Shown: piece by piece, positions 1 through 8,466 of the stretch
Layout of the letters: the number at the start of each line of letters is the position of its first letter
Position numbering within the stretch: position 1 is the first letter of the stretch
NCBI GenBank assembly: GCA_035759585.1
Contig: DASTUP010000182.1
Span: forward strand, 1-20,723
DNA length: 20,723 bases
Reading direction: 5' to 3'
Source: CAMLLJ01 sp035759585
GTDB taxonomy: Bacteria > Gemmatimonadota > Gemmatimonadetes > Gemmatimonadales > GWC2-71-9
Notes under the pieces: model-generated
Told to the model about the DNA's origin: nothing
Databases searched by the model: none
Seen by the model: only the letters and a program-made list of their open reading frames with translations
Made by a program: the position numbers and the translations under genes

Positions 1-53
1 CCGTCGGCCCGCACCACCACGACGCCGTTCTGCCTGGTTTCACTGAAGCCCAT
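1..53 (-). CDS. 5' end of an unidentified protein (STAS-like start?)
   Basis: Only the first 17 complete codons lie in the window; the gene runs off the left edge. The ATG at 53-51 shares one base with the pta stop codon (TGATG), and a GGGAG purine tract sits about 8 bases upstream, so the start is well supported. The readable residues, MGFSETRQNGVVVVRADG, resemble the first beta-strands of STAS-domain anti-sigma-factor antagonists, which often begin with a short strand followed by 'GVVVVR..G'. This is a weak resemblance based on 18 residues, and the function is not established. The start is not that of acetate kinase, the usual partner of pta. Confidence 0.5.
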   Translation of the reverse strand, partial: MGFSETRQNGVVVVRAD

Positions 54-1000
54 CACACCGCTCCCGTTGTGGCGTTGGATTCTCCCTGAAGGGCGACCAT
101 CGCCGCCACCTCGACAATATCATCGGCCGTCGCCCCGCGCGAGAGGTCCGACATCGGGCGCGGGAGTCCCTGGAGAATCGGCCCGAGCGCCACGGCCCCA
201 CCCAGGTGCTGCACCAGCTTGTAGCCGATGTTCCCCGCATCGAGATCGGGAAAGACCAGCACGTTGGCGCGCCCGGCGATCGGCGACCCGGGCGCCTTCC
301 GCTCGCCGATGGCGGGCACGAGCGCGGCGTCCACCTGGATCTCGCCGTCCGAGACGATGCCGGGTGCGAGCGTCCGGAACCGCGCGGCGGCTTCGCGGAC
401 GCGATCGACCCGCTCGCCGCGCGCGCTCCCGTGCGTGCAGAACGACAGGAAGGCCACCCGCGGCGTGTCCCCGACGAGGCGCGCCCTGTCTCGCGCGGCC
501 GACAGCGCGATCTCGGCGAGCTGGTCCGCCGACGGCTCCGGCACCACGGCGCAGTCGGTGAACGTGAAGACGCGTCCATCCGGCACGATCATGTAGAACG
601 CGGAGCTGACGACGCTCACCCCCGGCGCCGTTCCGAGCGCCCAGAGCGCGGCGCGAATCACTTCCGCCGTGGTGCGAACCGCGCCCGCGACACAGCCGTC
701 GGCTTCCCCGAAGGCGACGAGGGCCGCGCCGAAGTGCAGGGGATCCGAGGCGAGATCGAGCGCATGCACACCGTCGTGGACCCGGTCGGGCCGGCGGCTC
801 CGCAGGAACTCGGCGACCCGCGGGAGGCGGTCGTCCCTGCCCGGATCGACGCCGCCGAGGCCGAGCAGGATGGGCTCGACGATCCCGTCCCTGCGGAGCC
901 GCTCGGCCGCCGCCTGCACCCGCGGGTCCTCCCCTTCCGCAAAGACGATCCTCGCCTGTCTTCCGCGCGCCCGCGCGAGGAGATCCGACCGAAAGCTCAT
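53..1000 (-). CDS. pta: Phosphate acetyltransferase (phosphotransacetylase)
   Basis: A 315-residue cytoplasmic enzyme that would interconvert acetyl-CoA plus phosphate with acetyl phosphate plus CoA, the first step of acetate excretion or the last of acetate activation. It has the size of the short, single-domain Pta/EutD class rather than the about 700-residue enterobacterial form. Family landmarks visible are IVFAEGEDPRV near residue 18, FTDCAVV at 147-153, LSFCTHGSA at 185-193, VFPDLDAGNIGYKLVQ at 249-264 and the DLSRG motif near 285. The ATG overlaps the coaD stop by four bases (ATGA), so it is translationally coupled. A phosphate butyryltransferase would share the fold; the C-terminal motifs favour acetyl. 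The partner acetate kinase is not in the window. Confidence 0.92.
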   Translation of the reverse strand: MSFRSDLLARARGRQARIVFAEGEDPRVQAAAERLRRDGIVEPILLGLGGVDPGRDDRLPRVAEFLRSRRPDRVHDGVHALDLASDPLHFGAALVAFGEADGCVAGAVRTTAEVIRAALWALGTAPGVSVVSSAFYMIVPDGRVFTFTDCAVVPEPSADQLAEIALSAARDRARLVGDTPRVAFLSFCTHGSARGERVDRVREAAARFRTLAPGIVSDGEIQVDAALVPAIGERKAPGSPIAGRANVLVFPDLDAGNIGYKLVQHLGGAVALGPILQGLPRPMSDLSRGATADDIVEVAAMVALQGESNATTGAV

Positions 1001-1479
1001 CTCGCAAACCGCCGGGCGAGCGCGGCTTCCACGTCAGGATGCACGATCGACGAGACGTCGCCGCCGTAGCGCGCAACCTCGCGGACGAGGCTCGAGCTGA
1101 GGTAGGTGAGATCCACCGCCGGCACGAGGAAGACCGTCTCGACCGTCTGGTTCAGCTGGCGGTTCATCAGGGCCATCTGGAACTCATAATCGAAATCGCT
1201 GACGGCGCGGAGGCCGCGCACGACCATCGTGGCGCCCCGCTCCCGCGCGAAATCCACCAGCAGGCCGTCGAAGGTCTCGAAGGTCACGCGCACATCGGTG
1301 CCGACCGACCGCCGCAGCAGGTCGAGTCGCTCCTCGACGGTGAAGAGGGGCTGCTTCGACGAGTTCCGCGCCACCGCGACGATCAGGTGGTCGCAGAGCG
1401 CGAGGCTCCGGCGGATGAGGTCCTCGTGTCCCCGGGTCGGCGGGTCGAACGATCCCGGATAGAGCGCGATGCGCGTCAT
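997..1479 (-). CDS. coaD: Pantetheine-phosphate adenylyltransferase
   Basis: A 160-residue protein of normal family length that catalyses the fourth step of coenzyme A synthesis, adding AMP from ATP to 4'-phosphopantetheine to give dephospho-CoA. The nucleotidyltransferase signature is clear: GSFDPPTRGH at residues 9-18 (the T/HxGH motif is TRGH), VVRGLRAVSDFDYEFQMA near 86-102, and SSSLVRE at 128-134 close to the C-terminus. The ATG overlaps the rsmD stop by four bases. The rsmD-coaD pair is a very common bacterial arrangement and supports both calls. The following pta gene uses CoA, so CoA supply and acetyl-CoA turnover are adjacent here. Confidence 0.97.
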   Translation of the reverse strand: MTRIALYPGSFDPPTRGHEDLIRRSLALCDHLIVAVARNSSKQPLFTVEERLDLLRRSVGTDVRVTFETFDGLLVDFARERGATMVVRGLRAVSDFDYEFQMALMNRQLNQTVETVFLVPAVDLTYLSSSLVREVARYGGDVSSIVHPDVEAALARRFAR

Positions 1480-1991
1480 GAGGCGTGGAAGAAGGTGATG
1501 GCCGTATCTCCGTAACGGCGGGTCTCGCCGCCCGGAAGGGCGAGGTCGGCGCGATGCTCGATCGAAAGAATGCGCGCGAACGGGGCGCGATGGAAGTGCG
1601 CGGCGATGCGGGCCGCATAATCGATCGAGTACGGCGGATCGGCGAATGCGACGTCGAATGCCCCATCGACGAGGCCGGCGACGAACCGCTCGGCGTCCCC
1701 GCGGTGCACCTGCGCACGGTCGCCGACGCCCAGCACCTCGATATTGGCCGCGAGCGCCGCGAGCGACGCGCGGTGCATCTCGACGAAGTCGGCGCTCACC
1801 GCGCCGCGGGAGAGCGCCTCGAGGCCGAGGGCGCCGCTGCCGGCGAAAAGATCGAGCACGCGCGCCCCGCGGAGCTCGTCGGAGAGGATGCTCATCCACG
1901 CTTCGCGCACGCGATCGGAAGTGGGACGGACCCGCGTATCGCGCGGCGCGGCAATCCGCCGGCCGCCGAACACGCCGGCCACGATCCTCAT
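1476..1991 (-). CDS. rsmD: 16S rRNA (guanine966-N2)-methyltransferase
   Basis: A 171-residue SAM-dependent methyltransferase that would methylate G966 of 16S rRNA in the small-subunit head. Visible features are the N-terminal RPTSDRVREAWMSIL element (22-36), the SAM-binding loop DLFAGSGALGLEALSRGA (47-64) and the catalytic DPPY tetrad (118-121) typical of amino-group methyltransferases acting on guanine or adenine. Length matches the family. The start is the ATG whose first four bases overlap the recJ stop; a GGGACGG tract lies just before it. It sits directly before coaD, its usual neighbour. Confidence 0.95.
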   Translation of the reverse strand: MRIVAGVFGGRRIAAPRDTRVRPTSDRVREAWMSILSDELRGARVLDLFAGSGALGLEALSRGAVSADFVEMHRASLAALAANIEVLGVGDRAQVHRGDAERFVAGLVDGAFDVAFADPPYSIDYAARIAAHFHRAPFARILSIEHRADLALPGGETRRYGDTAITFFHAS

Positions 1992-3718
1992 CCGTCCCGG
2001 CAGGGCGAGAGGGCGACGAGTCGCGCCTGCAGCGACGTCGTGCCGTTGAACACGTTCTGCTCGACGCGGAACGCGGCGTCGAGCCGTCCGCTCGCGCCGG
2101 CGAGCCAGGGTACGCGGTCGGCCCACTGGAACCCGATGGCGCCAAGCCGGCCGCGGCCGTCGTCGAGCGTGCCCTTGAGGTGGTTCGTCCCGACGCGGCC
2201 GTGCCCGGTGAGCCGCGCGCCGCGCACGCCGAACACCGGGCCCGGATTGCCGGTGCCGCACGGCTCGAGATAACGGCAGAGCCGCTCGAAATCGGGGGTG
2301 ACCTCCTCGAGGCCGACGACGAGGTCCACCCGCTGCTCCGGGCCGAGATCGTCCGGCGTGAGACGCGCACGCGCCGCGCCGGCAAACCGCTCGCGGAACT
2401 CGTCGAGATGTTCGCGCCGGATCGTGAGGCCGGCAGCCATCCGGTGGCCGCCGTAGCGCTCGAGCAGGTCCGCGCACTCGCCGAGACCTTCGTGCAGGTC
2501 GAAGCGCGAGATGCTCCGCCCCGAGCCCTTGCCGATGTCGCCGTCGAAGGCGATGAGCAGCGTCGGGCGGCCATAGCGCTCGACGAGACGCGATGCGACG
2601 ATCCCCACGACGCCGGGATGCCACCCCTCTCCGCTCAGCACGAGCCCGGGGAAGCGCTCCGGATCCCCATACTGCTCCACCTGCGCGAGCGCCTCCTCGA
2701 GCATCCGCTGGTCGAGCGCCTGCCGCTGGCCGTTCAGCTCGTCGAGACTCCGGGCGAGCTGCGAAGCTTCGGAGGGATCGTCGGTGAGGAGGAGGCGCAC
2801 GCCGTCTCCCGCATCACCGATCCGCCCGGCCGCGTTGAGGCGCGGGCCAAGGATGAATCCGAGCTGTCCCGCCCGAAGATCCCGACCGGTGAGTCCGCAG
2901 CTCTCCACGAGCGCCCTGATGCCCGGCCAGCGGCTGTCGGAGAGGACGCGGAGGCCGTGCTTGACGAGGATGCGGTTCTCGCCGACGAGCGGCACCACAT
3001 CCGCCACGGTGGCGAGCGCTACATAGTCGAGCAGGTGCAGGTGCAGGTTGGCAGGCAGTCCGAGCGCCGGCACGAGCGCCTGCACGAGCTTGAACGCGAT
3101 GCCCGTGCCGCAGAGCGCGTTGAGCCCCGAGGTGTCCGCCTCCTGCTGTGCGTCCACGATCGCGGCCGCGTCGGGCAGCTCCGGCCCCGGCAGGTGGTGA
3201 TCGGTGATGACGACCTCGAGCCCGGCGGCCCGGGCCTCGCGCACGGCTTCGACAGCCGTGATGCCACAATCGCAGGTGATGACCAGAGAAGCCCCCGCGT
3301 CCCGAGCCGCCCGGACGCCGGCCGCGCCGAAGTCGTACCCGTCGCGAAGGCGATGTGGAACGAAAGGGGTGACGCGTGCTCCCGCGGCCCTGAGCGCGCG
3401 CGTGAGCACCGCCGAAGCGCACTGGCCGTCGACGTCATAGTCGCCATGGACCAGGATCGCATCGCCGCGGCGAACGGCCCGCACGATGGTCTCGACCGCG
3501 CGGTGCATGCCGAGGAGACTGTACGGATCCGCCAGATCGGAAAGCGAAGGCCGGAGAAAACCCCGCGCGGCCTCCGGCGTGGCGTGCCCCCGCTGCACGA
3601 GGAGGGCGGCGAGCGCGTGCGGCAGCTGCAGCTCGGCCACGAGCTGCGCGACGGCGCGTTCGTCCGGCGGCGGACAGATGACCCAGCGAAGCATCGGTGC
3701 CTGGTGCGTTTCGTTCAC
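1988..3718 (-). CDS. recJ: Single-stranded-DNA-specific 5'-3' exonuclease RecJ
   Basis: A 576-residue DHH-superfamily nuclease, the same length as E. coli RecJ, acting in recombinational repair and mismatch excision. Motif I is HGDYDVDG (91-98), a second metal site is ITCDCG (147-152), the DHH motif is at 173-175, GPRLNAAGR at 291-299, and the DHHA1 domain shows GKGSGRS (397-403) and GGHRMAAG (423-430). The remaining C-terminal region is the size of the usual OB-fold domain. The chosen start is a GTG that overlaps the dnaG stop (GTGA) and follows a purine-rich GAGGAAGAGGAA stretch. An in-frame ATG eight codons later at 3694 (MLRWVI) matches many RecJ N-termini and remains possible. Finding recJ where rpoD usually follows dnaG is unusual. 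Confidence 0.96.
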   Translation of the reverse strand: MNETHQAPMLRWVICPPPDERAVAQLVAELQLPHALAALLVQRGHATPEAARGFLRPSLSDLADPYSLLGMHRAVETIVRAVRRGDAILVHGDYDVDGQCASAVLTRALRAAGARVTPFVPHRLRDGYDFGAAGVRAARDAGASLVITCDCGITAVEAVREARAAGLEVVITDHHLPGPELPDAAAIVDAQQEADTSGLNALCGTGIAFKLVQALVPALGLPANLHLHLLDYVALATVADVVPLVGENRILVKHGLRVLSDSRWPGIRALVESCGLTGRDLRAGQLGFILGPRLNAAGRIGDAGDGVRLLLTDDPSEASQLARSLDELNGQRQALDQRMLEEALAQVEQYGDPERFPGLVLSGEGWHPGVVGIVASRLVERYGRPTLLIAFDGDIGKGSGRSISRFDLHEGLGECADLLERYGGHRMAAGLTIRREHLDEFRERFAGAARARLTPDDLGPEQRVDLVVGLEEVTPDFERLCRYLEPCGTGNPGPVFGVRGARLTGHGRVGTNHLKGTLDDGRGRLGAIGFQWADRVPWLAGASGRLDAAFRVEQNVFNGTTSLQARLVALSPCRDG

Positions 3719-5481
3719 TTCCTCTTCCTCACGGCACGCTGAAGCCAGCGCGCCTGTTCGGCCTTTCCGTAGCGCCGGAGCAGGTCATCGAGCCGCTTCC
3801 GCCGCTCGATCGGGTCCACGATCCGGTCGATCTCCCGCCGCTCGGGCCGCGAGAGCAGCACCGCCGACGTTGCCGTGAACGTGGCATCCGCGTCCGCACC
3901 CGTGAGCCGCTCGGCCGCTTCCCGCACCGAAATCCACTTGAGCTGCGCCGCATGGCCGAGCGAAGGCGGCAGCTGTGTGGCCGCCTCGTTCGGCGGGAGC
4001 GCCATCAGCGCCTCGAACAGCTCGCGGTGCGCGGGATGGTCGAAATGCTCCGGCCGCATGAGCTCCCGAGCGCGCTCCCGCCATTCCGGCGACCGCACGA
4101 TGACCCGGAGCAGCTCTTCCTCGGCGCGAATGCCATCCCCCTCGGCCGGCGGCGCCTCCGGTGCGTGATGCACGACCGCACGCTCCGCGGCCGGCCCCGC
4201 ATAGCGCCGCGGCTGCAGCCGCAGCTCCTGCTCGAGCACGACCTTGCTGACCCCGCTCCGCTCCGCGACCCGGGTGAGATAAAGCTCGCGAGTGATCGGG
4301 TCCGCCGCCGCGCGAATCGTGGGAAGGAGACGGTCGAGCGCATTGCGGCGGTGCTCCGTGTCCTCGAACCAGCCGCGCGCGGCAAGGAGCTGGATCTTCC
4401 GCTCGAGAAGGTCCACCGCATCATCGAGGATCGGCTGCAGCGCCGCCGCGCCTCCCCCGCGAACGATGGTATCGGGGTCCTCCCCGGCCGGCATCGTGGC
4501 AACGCGCACCCGGACGCCCTGCCGCAGCAGCTCGTCGCCCGCCCGGAACGTGGCGCGGAGGCCGGCCTGGTCGCTGTCGTAGAGCAGCGTCACGGCGGGT
4601 GCGAACTTCCTGATGAGCGCCGCCTGATCGGGCGTGAGTGCGGTACCCAGTGGCGCCACGACATGCTCGATGCCGGCGAGGACGAGGCGGATCACGTCGA
4701 AATAGCCTTCGACGAGGATGGCCGTCTCTTCCCTGCGGATCGCGTTCCGCGCGGCGTGCAGGTTGTAGAGTGTCTTTCCCTTCGAGAAGATCGGAGACTC
4801 GGGGGAGTTGAGGTATTTGGGCTCTCCCTCGCCAAGGATCCGGCCGCCGAACGCAACGACACGCCCGCGCTGGTCGTGAATGGGAAAGATCAGCCGCCCC
4901 CTGAAGCGCGCGGCCACCGTGCCGTCGTCGCGCCGCACCGCGAGCCCGGCCTCGAGCAGCGTCGCCTCGCCGATGCCACGGCGCTGCAGCTCATCGAGCA
5001 GGGCCCTGCCGCGCGGGGCGTAGCCCACTCCGAGCCGCTTTGCCGTCGCCGGGTCGATCTCGCGCCCGGCGAGGTAGGCCCGCGCCGTTTCCGCCTCGGG
5101 AAGGCTCTCCAGCTGCTCCGCGAACCACTCGTGGGCCGACGATACGGCGGTGTGGAGCGATGCGTTCGGATCGGGGCCGGCCTGCTCGGTGCGCTCGGGA
5201 ATCACGATTCCCGACCGGCGCGCCACGTCGCGCACCGCGGTCGGGTAGTCCATCCCGAACCGCTTCATGAGGTAGGAGAAGACGTCGCCCGCTTCGTGGC
5301 AGACGTAGCAGTAGAACAATCCCTTCTTCGGGATCACCGCGAAGTTCCGGTTCTTCCCGCCATGAAACGGGCAGGGCCCGCGCCAATCGGCGCCGGTGCG
5401 CTTGAGCTGCACCGACTCCCCGATGATACCGAGGACGTCGGCGCTCTCACGCACCTGCTCGATCACGTCTTCGGGGATCAT
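3715..5481 (-). CDS. dnaG: DNA primase
   Basis: A 588-residue primase that makes RNA primers at the replication fork. Its N-terminal CHC2 zinc-binding domain has C37, H40, C58 and C61. The RNA polymerase core includes RFRGRLIFPI (192-201) and the PKYLNSPESPIFSKGKTLYN stretch (221-240). The TOPRIM metal ligands are E258 in VEGYFD and D302/D304 in LLYDSDQAG, followed by GEDPDT (333-338). The C-terminal 130 or so residues are charged and helical with EEELLRVIVRSPEWRERA, consistent with the DnaB-binding domain. One oddity is that the usual HxEKTPSF stretch after the first zinc pair reads HGGKNRNFAV. The ATG directly abuts the mutS2 stop (TGAATG). Confidence 0.97.
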   Translation of the reverse strand: MIPEDVIEQVRESADVLGIIGESVQLKRTGADWRGPCPFHGGKNRNFAVIPKKGLFYCYVCHEAGDVFSYLMKRFGMDYPTAVRDVARRSGIVIPERTEQAGPDPNASLHTAVSSAHEWFAEQLESLPEAETARAYLAGREIDPATAKRLGVGYAPRGRALLDELQRRGIGEATLLEAGLAVRRDDGTVAARFRGRLIFPIHDQRGRVVAFGGRILGEGEPKYLNSPESPIFSKGKTLYNLHAARNAIRREETAILVEGYFDVIRLVLAGIEHVVAPLGTALTPDQAALIRKFAPAVTLLYDSDQAGLRATFRAGDELLRQGVRVRVATMPAGEDPDTIVRGGGAAALQPILDDAVDLLERKIQLLAARGWFEDTEHRRNALDRLLPTIRAAADPITRELYLTRVAERSGVSKVVLEQELRLQPRRYAGPAAERAVVHHAPEAPPAEGDGIRAEEELLRVIVRSPEWRERARELMRPEHFDHPAHRELFEALMALPPNEAATQLPPSLGHAAQLKWISVREAAERLTGADADATFTATSAVLLSRPERREIDRIVDPIERRKRLDDLLRRYGKAEQARWLQRAVRKRK

Positions 5482-7929
5482 TCAGTCGAACTCGACGATG
5501 GTGACGCCGGTGCCGCCGAGATTGCGGGGCGCAAAGGCGAAGGACCTGACGCGGCGATCCGAGGAGACGACGCGGCGCACCCGCTCGCGCACCACTCCCG
5601 TGCCCATGCCGTGGATGATCCGAAGATAAGGCTGCTCGGCGAGCACGGCTGCGTCCACGGCCGCGATCGTCGCCGATTCCGCCTCATCGCCAGTCATGCC
5701 GCGCAAGTCCACTTCGAGGTTGGCATCGGGTGGTGCGGCGTCGACGCGCACGGGCTCACTTCGGTCCGGCTTCCCTCCTCCACCGATCCGCGTCAGCGTC
5801 TTCGCCTCGACGACGAGCTTCATCGCACCGATTCGGACGACGGCGCGGCCATCGCCGCGGAGCTCGAGCACGTCGCCGACGGCTCCGGTGGGGGTCCGGA
5901 CCCGCTGGCCGGACTCGAGCCGGGCCCCGTCATCCGCAACCGGTCCCGGCTCTGCCGCCGCATCGGCCGCCAGCGCCGCGCCTTCGGCGCGGATTGCCTC
6001 CTCGAGCGTGCGGCGGGCCTCGCGCGCCGCAGCATCGTCGGCGGCGGCACGTGCAGCGCCCAGCGCTTCCTCCACCTTGGCGCGCGACTCGAGGAGATAG
6101 GCGCGCGCCTGCTCGCGGGCACGCCGCTCCGCCTCCTTCTCGCGCCGCCGGAGCGCGGCGTCGCGCGCTTCCTGCGCCTCGTGCTGTGCGGCAAGCTTCG
6201 CGGCGAGCGCTTCCGACTCGGCCGTGAGCAGATCCACCCGCTCCTGCTGCCGCGCCACCGCCTGCTGCCGCTCCTCGACCGCCGCGAGCAGTGCGTCGAG
6301 GCCTCGCTCCGCTTCGGGGACGCGCGTTTCGGCGTCGCCCACGACATCCGCGGGGAGGCCGAGCCGGCGGGCAATCGCGAGACCGTACGAGCGCCCGGGG
6401 ACGCCCTTCTCGAAGCGATAGGTCGGCGTCAGCGTTGCGGCGTCGAACTGCAGCGAGGCGTTCACCACGCCGGGCTCTCGCGCCGCGAGGGTCTTGAGCG
6501 ACCCGAGGTGAGTCGTCGCCAGGGTGACGGCGCCGCGGCGCGTGAGCGACACGAGGGTCGCGGCCGCCAGCGCCGCCCCCTCGGCCGGATCGGTGCCGCT
6601 CCCCACTTCGTCGAGCAGTACTAGCGTCGCGTCGTCCGCCTCGCAGAGGATGGCGCCGAGCGTGCGCACGTGCGCGCTGAAGGTCGAGAGGCTGGCGGCG
6701 ATGGATTGCCGGTCTCCGATGTCGGCCGCGAAGCGGGTGAAGACCGGCAGGCGCGTTCCCGGGCCGACGGGGGGCACCACACCACTCTGCGCCATCGCGG
6801 CAAAGAGCGCGACTGCCTTGAGCAGCACGGTCTTTCCACCGGTATTGGGTCCGCTCACGAGCAGCGTCCGCTCCGCACCGTCGAGCACGAGGTCGAAGGG
6901 AACGACCTCCGCGCCGGCGCCGAGCAGGAGCGGGTGCCGGCCGTCGGCAATGCGGAGGGGCGCGGGTGCCGGTGCGAGGTCCGGCACGTCGCCGCGCATC
7001 GCCACCGCGTACCGCGCGCGAGCGACGAGCTCGTCTACGGCGACGCACATCTCGAAGGCCGCACGGAGCGTGGCCAGCTCCGGGCGCAGCAGCTCGGTGA
7101 GCTCTCGCAGCACCCGGAGCGTTTCTCGCTCCTCGGCGATCTCCGCCTCGCGGAGCGCGTTGCCGAACTCCACGGCTTCCGACGGCTCGATGAAGAGCGT
7201 CCCCTGGCTGCTCGACTCGTCGTGGATGATGCCGCCCGGCCGATGGCGCAGGTCGCGGCGGATCGGAATCACGTAGCGGCCGCCGCGCACGGTCACGGTG
7301 CTTTCGGTCGATGAATCGATCGAGCGCAGCACCGACTCGAGCCGCCGCACAAGGCGCTGGCGAGCGGCGTGAACCTCCCTGCGCGCCGCCGCGAGCGCGG
7401 GGCTCGCGCCGTCGAGCACGTTCCCATCGTCATCGAGTGACTGCTCTAGCCGCTTCTCGGCGGCGCGCGGCGGGAGATCGGCCAGCAGCGCCTGTGCGAG
7501 CGGCGCCGCTTCCCTGACGCGAAGGAGATCCTCGCGCACGAGGCGTCCGGCCGCGATGACGAACCGGATGCGCGCCAGCTCGACACCATCGAGCACGCTC
7601 CCCGCGATCCGGAGCCGGGAAAGTGCGCGCGCCACGTCGGGCACCGGCTCCGCCTTCAGCGCATCGCCGCGGCGGAAGAGCGCCGCAATTTCGCCGACCC
7701 GGGCAAGCTCGGTGCGGATCCAGTCGAGATCCGCGACGGGGGCTCGCGCGCGCAGGCGCGCCGCGGCGAGCTCGCCGGCGGCGTGCGCGGCGACGAGGCC
7801 GAGCACGGCGGTGAGCTCCACGGTATCGAGCGCATCGCGCGTCAGCGCATCGTCCAAAGCCGACGGGGTGCCGGCCAGGTCGTCGTGGCGCGGCACCCCG
7901 TCGGGGGCGGGGACCTCCGCCTCGGTCAT
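5482..7929 (-). CDS. mutS2: Endonuclease MutS2 (MutS-family ATPase with Smr domain)
   Basis: An 815-residue MutS2 protein. The family lacks the mismatch-recognition domains of MutS; known roles are suppressing recombination and, in Bacillus, rescuing collided ribosomes. Visible parts are a helical core (about 20-330), Walker A GPNTGGKT (360-367), Walker B LVLLDEVGSGTDP with D440/E441, a long Ala/Glu/Arg-rich predicted coiled coil (about 530-650), a KOW-like segment near 680-710, and a C-terminal Smr domain with VDLRGM from residue 740 and a later HGMGTG nuclease loop. The open frame continues upstream to 8391, but that part is antisense-frame shadow of yqeY. The ATG at 7929 overlaps the yqeY stop by four bases and follows AGAAGGG, so it is the start. 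Confidence 0.96.
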   Translation of the reverse strand: MTEAEVPAPDGVPRHDDLAGTPSALDDALTRDALDTVELTAVLGLVAAHAAGELAAARLRARAPVADLDWIRTELARVGEIAALFRRGDALKAEPVPDVARALSRLRIAGSVLDGVELARIRFVIAAGRLVREDLLRVREAAPLAQALLADLPPRAAEKRLEQSLDDDGNVLDGASPALAAARREVHAARQRLVRRLESVLRSIDSSTESTVTVRGGRYVIPIRRDLRHRPGGIIHDESSSQGTLFIEPSEAVEFGNALREAEIAEERETLRVLRELTELLRPELATLRAAFEMCVAVDELVARARYAVAMRGDVPDLAPAPAPLRIADGRHPLLLGAGAEVVPFDLVLDGAERTLLVSGPNTGGKTVLLKAVALFAAMAQSGVVPPVGPGTRLPVFTRFAADIGDRQSIAASLSTFSAHVRTLGAILCEADDATLVLLDEVGSGTDPAEGAALAAATLVSLTRRGAVTLATTHLGSLKTLAAREPGVVNASLQFDAATLTPTYRFEKGVPGRSYGLAIARRLGLPADVVGDAETRVPEAERGLDALLAAVEERQQAVARQQERVDLLTAESEALAAKLAAQHEAQEARDAALRRREKEAERRAREQARAYLLESRAKVEEALGAARAAADDAAAREARRTLEEAIRAEGAALAADAAAEPGPVADDGARLESGQRVRTPTGAVGDVLELRGDGRAVVRIGAMKLVVEAKTLTRIGGGGKPDRSEPVRVDAAPPDANLEVDLRGMTGDEAESATIAAVDAAVLAEQPYLRIIHGMGTGVVRERVRRVVSSDRRVRSFAFAPRNLGGTGVTIVEFD

Positions 7930-8384
7930 CCCTTCTGCAGCTCCTCGCGCACGATGTCGTTGATGACCTTGCCCTCCGTGCGGCCCTTGAACTTCGGGAG
8001 GACCTGGCCCATGACCTTGCCGATGTCCTTCGCGCCGCCGGCAATCGCGGCGCGCACGGCCTGCCGGATCTCTTCGGGATCCACTGCCGGAGGGAGGAAT
8101 TCCTCGAGCACGGCGATCTGGCCGAGTTCGATGGCCGCAAGCTCGGGCCGCGCCGCCTTCTCGTACTGCTCCGCGGCCTCGCGCCGAAGCTTGATCCCCT
8201 TCCGGATCACCTCGACCACCTCGTCCTCCGTCGGCTCGCGCCGCAGCTCGATCCGCCGGTTCTTGAGATTGGCGATGATGGTGCCCAGGACGAGGGTGCG
8301 ATCCTTGTCCTGCGCCTTCCGCGCGGCGTTCATCGCGGCCTGGAGCGACTCGGCGAGCGGAGCTGGTGCGGTTGTCTCGGGCAT
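7926..8384 (-). CDS. yqeY: GatB/YqeY-domain protein
   Basis: A 152-residue all-helical protein of the YqeY family, related to the tail domain of the amidotransferase subunit GatB that contacts tRNA. The stand-alone protein has no settled function. Landmarks are KAQDKDRTLVLGTIIANLKN (23-42), the charged EDEVVEVIRKGIK segment, LEEFLPP and the glycine-rich end MGQVLPKFKGRTEGKVIN. It usually sits between rpsU and dnaG or mutS2; here no rpsU is present in the 82-base gap upstream. There is no Shine-Dalgarno sequence: the ATG is preceded by TAGTTT and six bases, suggesting a leaderless start of a new transcript. Confidence 0.9.
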   Translation of the reverse strand: MPETTAPAPLAESLQAAMNAARKAQDKDRTLVLGTIIANLKNRRIELRREPTEDEVVEVIRKGIKLRREAAEQYEKAARPELAAIELGQIAVLEEFLPPAVDPEEIRQAVRAAIAGGAKDIGKVMGQVLPKFKGRTEGKVINDIVREELQKG

Positions 8385-8396
8385 GGCCCAAAACTA
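8385..8396 (-). promoter_or_regulatory. Possible leaderless -10 element before yqeY
   Basis: On the minus strand TAGTTT (8396-8391) is followed by exactly six bases and then the yqeY ATG. There is no purine-rich ribosome site and no recognisable -35. The spacing would put the transcription start at or beside the start codon. The same layout recurs before hemW and hrcA. Confidence 0.4.
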
Positions 8397-8466
8397 GGGT
8401 GTGGAGGGGGCGGACGGTAGGCGGCGAGGCGAGCTGAACGGCGCGAGCGGTGGCTTCTGCGAGACG

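Noticed and set aside
1646..6624. Very long plus-strand open frames of about 700 and 975 codons opposite recJ, dnaG and mutS2
   Set aside because: They are mirror frames of highly GC-biased genes. Their translations are Arg/Ala/Glu-rich without domains, while the minus-strand frames encode clear RecJ, DnaG and MutS2.
7930..8391. Upstream extension of the mutS2 frame giving a 969-residue protein
   Set aside because: The extra part overlaps yqeY in another frame and is low-complexity. The ATG at 7929 has a ribosome site and the operon-typical four-base overlap.
8385..8466. Possible rpsU gene between the HIT gene and yqeY, as in classical clusters
   Set aside because: The gap is only 82 bases, too short for S21, and contains no suitable frame.
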